Shown here: positions 58,777-64,000 of the stretch, piece by piece
Layout: every line of letters starts with the position of its first letter
Numbering within the stretch: the first letter of the stretch is position 1
NCBI GenBank assembly: GCA_012656075.1
Contig: JAAKBF010000093.1
Coordinates: 248,001 to 312,000, forward strand
Direction: 5' to 3'
DNA: 64,000 bases
Source of the DNA: Phytophthora hibernalis
Lineage: Eukaryota > Oomycota > Peronosporomycetes > Peronosporales > Peronosporaceae
Notes under the pieces: generated by a model
Told to the model about the DNA's origin: nothing
The model's database searches: none
What the model saw: the letters and a program-made list of their open reading frames with translations, nothing else
Program-made: the position numbers and the translations under genes

Positions 58777-59150
58777 TTGCTTATGTGGCCACTGACAACA
58801 GTGACCACGCCACACAGCCCAGACACGCCGCCCATCGCCTTCTTCACTCAACCAGGCAAAGCGGTCTTCGATGACTTCATCCGATTCAGAGTTACCGACT
58901 CACTCGCTCGTGGAGGACGAATGTACCGGCGAGCGATTTCGAGGGTAACAATGGCAATGAGTTTGCTACGGGCAATACCGACATCGAGGGCAGAGCCTGT
59001 GTCCCTTCGTTGCTTAAAACATCGCGGGCGAGGCGCCAACGAAGTTGTTGATTGTACCACTCCTGCCCGTTTGGCTGAAACGCTCAAGATCGAAAGCGCA
59101 GGAAAGTCGGGTACCGGTACAAGTATCTACTACAGGTTGTACAAGAGGTG
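58777..59150 (+). pseudogene. RxLR-effector relic 1
   Basis: This is a degenerate paralogue of the relic at 59690-60112. The DNA aligns through CACTCAACCAGGCAAAG, through GGCGAGCGATTTCGAGGG at the RxLR position, and through the 3' end encoding YYRLYKR. Frame changes and stops interrupt it, and the signal peptide is not recognisable. The 124-codon open frame is not the ancestral frame throughout. Confidence 0.5.
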
Positions 59151-59689
59151 AGCAGAACATTCAGAAGGACGGCATCAGCTAACGTTGATCCTAAATAACT
59201 GTCATGCAAGCAGGACGATCGCAATCGCCGCGAGTGTGTAAATCGGGAGCTGGTTACGAATCGTTCGGATGCTTTGAGGTTACAAGCAACAACGCCGTCA
59301 TTTTTGGGATCAACATGTATTAATATGCGAAAGTTTAGCATAAATTTCCGTAAACTAACATGTAGCACGGCAAGTGGTTACCCGGTAACGTACACGAAAG
59401 TAGAGAGGGCATCATGTCGAAAATCGGATTGTTGGTCAACAAATGCATTTCATTTCACGGTACCTTGCCCACCTAGACAAGCAGACTGACGAGGAGACAG
59501 AAGCAGCAATCATGCCGCCACCAGGCTCGCCTGTGCCCTCCGTGCAGGGAGAGGCATGCGAAATTTCGACGTGAAGTAGGATAACCCAAATTAGCGGGTC
59601 GGTCTACTATCGAGGAATACATATAGTAGAGATAACCTAACTAAAAGGCAACGCGCACCAGCGCTTGCTACAGTACTCGTGCTATACTG

Positions 59690-60112
59690 TATGCACTGTA
59701 GGACCAAAACGTAGGACAAATGCGGCGATTGGGATCATCCTGCTTGCAGTACGTGGAACTGATGCTTCTGCACTCAACCAGGCAAAGTGGTCTACGATGA
59801 CTTCATTCGATTCAGTGTTACCGACTCGCTCGCTCATCAATGGCGAAAGTACCAGCGAGTGATTTCTGAGGGGCGGCAACGACAGAACAATTGCTAAGCG
59901 CGATGACGACCTGGCTGACGAGAAGAGACTGGCGGTTCCCGCGTGGCTGAAAAGCAGTGCGAAGAAGATGTCAACAGAGTTGTTCGTAGCCCTGAAAAAT
60001 GCGGGCAACACTCCTGGCCATTTGGCTGCAAAGCTTAAAATAGGAAACCCAGGAACGCCAGCCATCTACACCAGGCTCTACAAGAGGTACGCCCATTGGT
60101 ATGCGGCATTCT
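59690..60112 (+). pseudogene. RxLR-effector relic 2
   Basis: A signal-peptide-like segment (AAIGIILLAVRGTDASAL) is followed by ~35 codons. A TGA then stands directly before FLRGG, at the first position of an RxLR-type motif. DEKR follows 17 residues later in the EER position. A domain with VPAWLKSS and FVALKNAG then runs to the stop after WYAAF at 60112. The layout fits a decayed RxLR effector. It aligns with the relic ~850 bp upstream, so the two arose by local duplication. Confidence 0.6.
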
Positions 60113-60114
60113 AA

Positions 60115-60599
60115 AGAGGGATTTTGCGACCGAACATGGTTCTGTATCGACAGGAGAATTTAACAACGAGACAACAAAAATCAAACAAATCACACCCTGT
60201 TGAAAATGTTCGCAGTTCGTAGCGAAGTCAACTGTCGTTTATCCGTTCTTTTGTCTTTCTACCGGTTTATACCGTTTACCCAGCCCAAAAGTATTACCGG
60301 TTTTCGTTTACCCAGGCGGTCACCGGTTTCGATACAATACACAAACGAAAAACCTACCGCCCATGTTTTTGCCCATGTATGGGTCGTAAACGCACACATA
60401 AGCGAGACGATGGAAGAAGACCTTTGCTAAAATTAGTTTAAAAGGCCACAATTAGACTTGGATAAAGTATGCATTATACCCATTCAAACCAGCCTTCAAG
60501 AGTACAGTCGAATTTCGTTGAAGTTCGAGCAGTCCTTGTATAAACCCATATTGGAAAGCATACTAGTTCATAAAGCATATAAAATATGAGGTAAGCTTA
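60115..60599. other. No gene seen
   Basis: Spacer with repeated ACCGGTTT-type words at 60260-60335 and no supported frame. Confidence 0.35.
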
Positions 60600-61600
60600 T
60601 CCAGTCTTTCCATTGTCACGGTCGATCAGTACCTTAAGTTTACCCTTAAAAGCGGAGAAGACGGCAACATCTAATGGCTGCAACAAGTGCGTGCCATTTG
60701 CGGGTAAACAGAATCTGCTGACGCTCGGCAGTGTTCATCATGTCGGTCAACCAGTGCGAACAGCAGCCGTCCATTAGCAGCAGCTACGGCCGCTTCACAG
60801 AGTCGGAACTGCGTTCGAAAAATTGGATCCGTTTAGAAAAATTGCAGCAGTCATGAAACGGTCGTAGTCACTGCAGGCCCAGGGACGTCGCATCCATCCC
60901 AAACTTCATTGTCAACACGCTCGCCTGGCAAAATGAAATGGGGGCACGTCAAAGCCGGAAGAGCTACCACAGGCAATAATTGAGAGATGAAAGCTTGTTG
61001 TTGGATCACTGTACCACACGTTTCTAGACCCCTAAACCCAACAACTCGTGTTGTTTTCCGTGAGCTTTCGAATGCCGTCTTGTCGACGTTGAAGATGCGA
61101 GATCCATGCATCGTGCTCTCTTTGCTAGCCTTTGCTAACGATCCAAAGAGCATGTGCACGTCAGAATCGGTCACCATGTTTCGAACTTTGGCCACAGACA
61201 GCGAGGATCTCGCAGCAAGCTGAGGGTAACGCTCTAAATATCTGCGATACCATCCTTCTCCTACTGTAGAGCCACAGACGAGCTGTGAGACCTCATGGGC
61301 TTTGCGAATGGTGTCATGCCGATTGACTGGAGCCCCCACCAACTGCCGACCGACAACCCACTCATACATACTGTCCTCTGCATCGCGAGAGAGTAGAGGT
61401 TCAGGTCCCCGCTGCTTATCGAATTGCAAAGATTCACTATTGACGGCTTCAGTCCACTATTTATCAGCAGCAACCCACTTGCGCACATTCCCTGTCTGGT
61501 ATCTTCATCGACGCTGACACCTCCTTGACGGTTGCTCCTCTGCGCATTGCCTCAACCGCATCCATCTTCTGCTTGCTCGTGTAAGTTCTTCTCGGCATTG
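60600..61600 (-). pseudogene. Pogo/CENP-B-like DDE transposase relic
   Basis: The minus strand begins MPRRTYTSKQKMDAVEAMRRG (about 61599), a Psq-type helix-turn-helix. A CENP-B-like segment (GWYRRYLERYPQLAAR) follows at 61429-60851, then IFNVDKTAF, the first catalytic Asp region. Further downstream, decayed frames include LLLMDGCCSHW (~60770), the second Asp. Frame changes and stops separate the parts. The element ends are not visible. Distinct from the fragment at 4897-5466. Confidence 0.65.
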
Positions 61601-61659
61601 TTGCGGTTGCTGGTGCGACGAGTGAGATGAAAATTGGAAGGGAAAGAGGGAAACACATG

Positions 61660-62095
61660 GCAATCTAAATATAGCCATCGAAACGACTCTGATTTTATTC
61701 TGCCACTTTCATTGGGTAAAACATTGCTGGTCTTAATCTGGTTCTGCGGCCTTAAAGTGACCGTACACCTTATGCTAAAGAGCTGGGCACGTTTGTCTGC
61801 ATTTATGAATGTGTATCAGCAGTCATGGGGTGTAAAAGCCGAAGCCAGCATCAGCATTACACGAACTCGAGCGGGGTCTTTTAGCTTTTATCTGAAAGTT
61901 GGATATTGGACACCATTTTACTTGCTACAATAGATCATGAGTTTTGGGTCAAGTATAGCAATGGCCCCTGTGCAACGACGGCTATCATAAATTGCGTGGA
62001 TGATACCGTTCTCTTCGGTTATGATCCGTCTTCCGTAAAAGAAAAGTTGCAGCCTGAAACGCAATATTTTTGACGACTACAGCAACTATTCATGC
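61660..62095. other. No supported gene
   Basis: Possible decayed upstream part of the helicase-like relic; no motif recognised. Confidence 0.3.
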
Positions 62096-63263
62096 GTGTA
62101 TAACTTTCTCGAAGATGACCGAAATCCATGGAAGAATTTGCGAATGGATCTAGTTAAATTCCTTCTCCAGACGGATCCTTCGCAGTTTATTACCGGCGTG
62201 GTCAACGACAAGATCAAATGGTGTATCCTGAAAATGTCAGCATGGTGTATACAAGTCGATAAACTAACGAAGCTTCTTGCTCCGCTATATATATATATAT
62301 GTCCGGACAGCACTGTTTCAGGGGAACGATCGGTATACATGCTGAATAGAGAAGTCATGATCGTACAGCTCTACCATAAAGGCCTTTCAATGTCAGGCCA
62401 ACATCGCCTGATTTCAAGGTACATGCCGAAGGAACTTACGCTGGAGTTTATCATCTACCTTGCGTATTTTCGGCCAACGCAAGAGTTTTTTCGACGCATC
62501 TGCCAGGTGGCGAACTTGCGTCGATCAATTCTAATACAGGTGAAACTAATTACTATTATTTGTTTAACTCCACCGAACAAGGACATTCCAATGGAAAAGC
62601 GTGTCGACCCTCGATTAACGAGTCATTCTTGAGCTGCGACACGCAACTCTCTGTTCGGACTTATCGCCATGCAGTCATTGCTTTTATGGAAAAGCATGTT
62701 AAGTCTACCCAAAGTGACCAAGATATGTGTGATTTTCAAGCTGCACACGCTTCGATAACAGCATTGACAATGTATAGTCGTTCTACAGGGGACCCTTATT
62801 TTATGTCGCGAGACAACATGGCGGAGTTCCGTTCATGCTCACATCAATGGCATAAACTCCTCGGACTTGTTCCGAATGAAAGTTATTTAAGCCAGGTGTT
62901 ACCGAGTACACTGACGCCAAGCCAAACCCTAACGACGGTTGCAATAACGGATGGATGCGTTACACGTGATATCGTTTCCCACAACAGTTTACTACCTCAA
63001 CGGATTAGTACAGTTGTTGAGTCTGCACTGCTCAATTGACCGTTGCAGAAACAATCAATTGTTTGCTTCCGGAGCATTATTCCTCTGCTCGGACGCAACT
63101 TCGTAAATTTCTTTGCGACGACGCCGCTGATTTTCGATCAACCGAACAATGCACTTTGATGACAATAATGTTGCAGAGTGTCTCCAACTTGCTTGCAGTA
63201 CTTCCGACGAATGGTGGGAAGTCACTTCTTTATCAATTAGCAGCCTTTTCCTGGTCAGAGTAG
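62096..63263 (+). pseudogene. RecQ-like helicase relic of a repeat family
   Basis: Three broken plus-strand frames run in order. The first (62096-62632) has no known motif. The second (62560-63039) contains LSVRTYRHAVIAFMEKHVK and AHASITALTMYSRS, resembling the segment that precedes the helicase in large repeat-encoded RecQ-like proteins of fungi and oomycetes. The third (63036-63263) reads LLAVLPTNGGKSLLYQLAAF, helicase motif I, with Asn in place of the first Gly of GGGKS. The remaining helicase motifs are missing. I infer a truncated mobile or telomere-type helicase gene. Confidence 0.5.
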
Positions 63264-64000
63264 AATATTTTGGAACGCAATTTCAGTTAAATATTGCAAC
63301 AAAGCCGCGACTCACGGAACAGCTCAGGATTTTTCTTTTGAGCTCAGCAAACTAAGTTTCAAAGTGAGTGTTTATAGAAACATGGATTGGGGTTCGTCAT
63401 GCAAAATTCACTTTATATTCATGTACGCCATTTTTGGATTGGATTGGTTAGGAGATACTGATAGCTCAAATAAAGTCGAAAAAGCTATACTTCGAAGTAT
63501 TAGCAACATGTTGGTTGAAGGAGTGTTGAAGGAGTCCTAAATTCATCGATCTAGCATTACCTCGCTTCTAATTAAACGGTTGGTACTTGTAATTACCTTG
63601 TAACTACCGGTATGCCAATCATGCCTGCGTATTTACTCAAACGAAACCCCTCCCAATACGTGTAGCTTTCTCACCGTGTATCCATAGGCCACCGAGCGTA
63701 GTAATTTCCCTAAATTTTGTTGGCCAAGATGGCGCTGCCTTTTGATCATTTGACGACTCACTCTCGCTTTTCCCTCCGCGGACTCGAAAAACTTCAGTAG
63801 TTGTGATAAGTCTGGTGGTGCTGGAAAATCGCGCGACGACATCGCACCCAAGAGTTGGCGCTTTTTCACTGTGTCATGACTTCCTCGTTCATATTCATGG
63901 ATCGATCAAAATACTATGTCCAGTAACTGATGAATTGCCTGTGACTGCAAGAATAATTAAGGTAAACGGCCAGTTTAAGGCCAGTATAAGAAGCCTGACT
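63264..64000. other. No supported gene
   Basis: A 78-codon minus-strand frame (63633-63869) has plausible composition but no recognised domain. Confidence 0.3.

Noticed and set aside
1..64000. tRNA, rRNA, riboswitch or bacterial operon features
   Set aside because: None seen by eye; gene structure with introns and Inr cores is eukaryotic. A covariance-model scan would be decisive for tRNA.

Overview
This 64 kb window is nuclear DNA of a plant-pathogenic oomycete, most likely Phytophthora or a close peronosporalean relative. The evidence is secreted RxLR-EER effector genes with an oomycete-type Inr promoter core, short introns (49-79 bp), and oomycete-style mobile elements (Crypton with a GCR1_C-like tail, MULE, Ulp1-carrying elements, piggyBac MITE, Tc1/mariner). 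Species cannot be fixed from the sequence alone.

Layout. 0-25 kb is a repeat-rich, gene-poor stretch holding relics of pogo-like, MULE/FAR1, Ulp1-carrying, non-LTR (RNase H), Crypton and Harbinger-like elements. It also holds several non-autonomous inverted-repeat elements and a well-preserved Tc1/mariner element (23068-24760) with 273-bp TIRs and a TA target duplication. 25.13-36.18 kb is a fourfold tandem array of a ~2.76 kb unit. Each unit has an RxLR effector gene A (+), a decayed fragment of a GH47 alpha-mannosidase gene (+), and a paralogous RxLR effector gene B (-) converging on it. 36.3-55.2 kb is a gene-dense island of ordinary cellular genes: a protein with about 22 EF-hand motifs, a BLTP2/SABRE/FMP27-like bridge lipid-transfer protein, a ten-exon MICU1-like mitochondrial calcium-uptake regulator, an acidic hypothetical protein, a MYND zinc-finger protein, and a divergent kinesin with a long coiled-coil tail. 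55.9-64 kb returns to repeat-rich DNA, with one further RxLR effector (frame-broken), two degenerate RxLR relics, fold-back elements, a pogo/CENP-B-like transposase relic and a RecQ-like helicase relic.

The housekeeping block is bordered by effector genes and repeats, the two-speed arrangement known for Phytophthora genomes. Almost every long gene here needs one or more single-base frame changes to read through, and the four array copies differ mainly by homopolymer length. Uncorrected indel errors in the assembly are therefore a serious alternative to gene decay. I found no tRNA, rRNA or CRISPR array. No clearly unprecedented system is visible. The most distinctive objects are the effector-pair/GH47 tandem array, the multi-EF-hand protein and the divergent kinesin.
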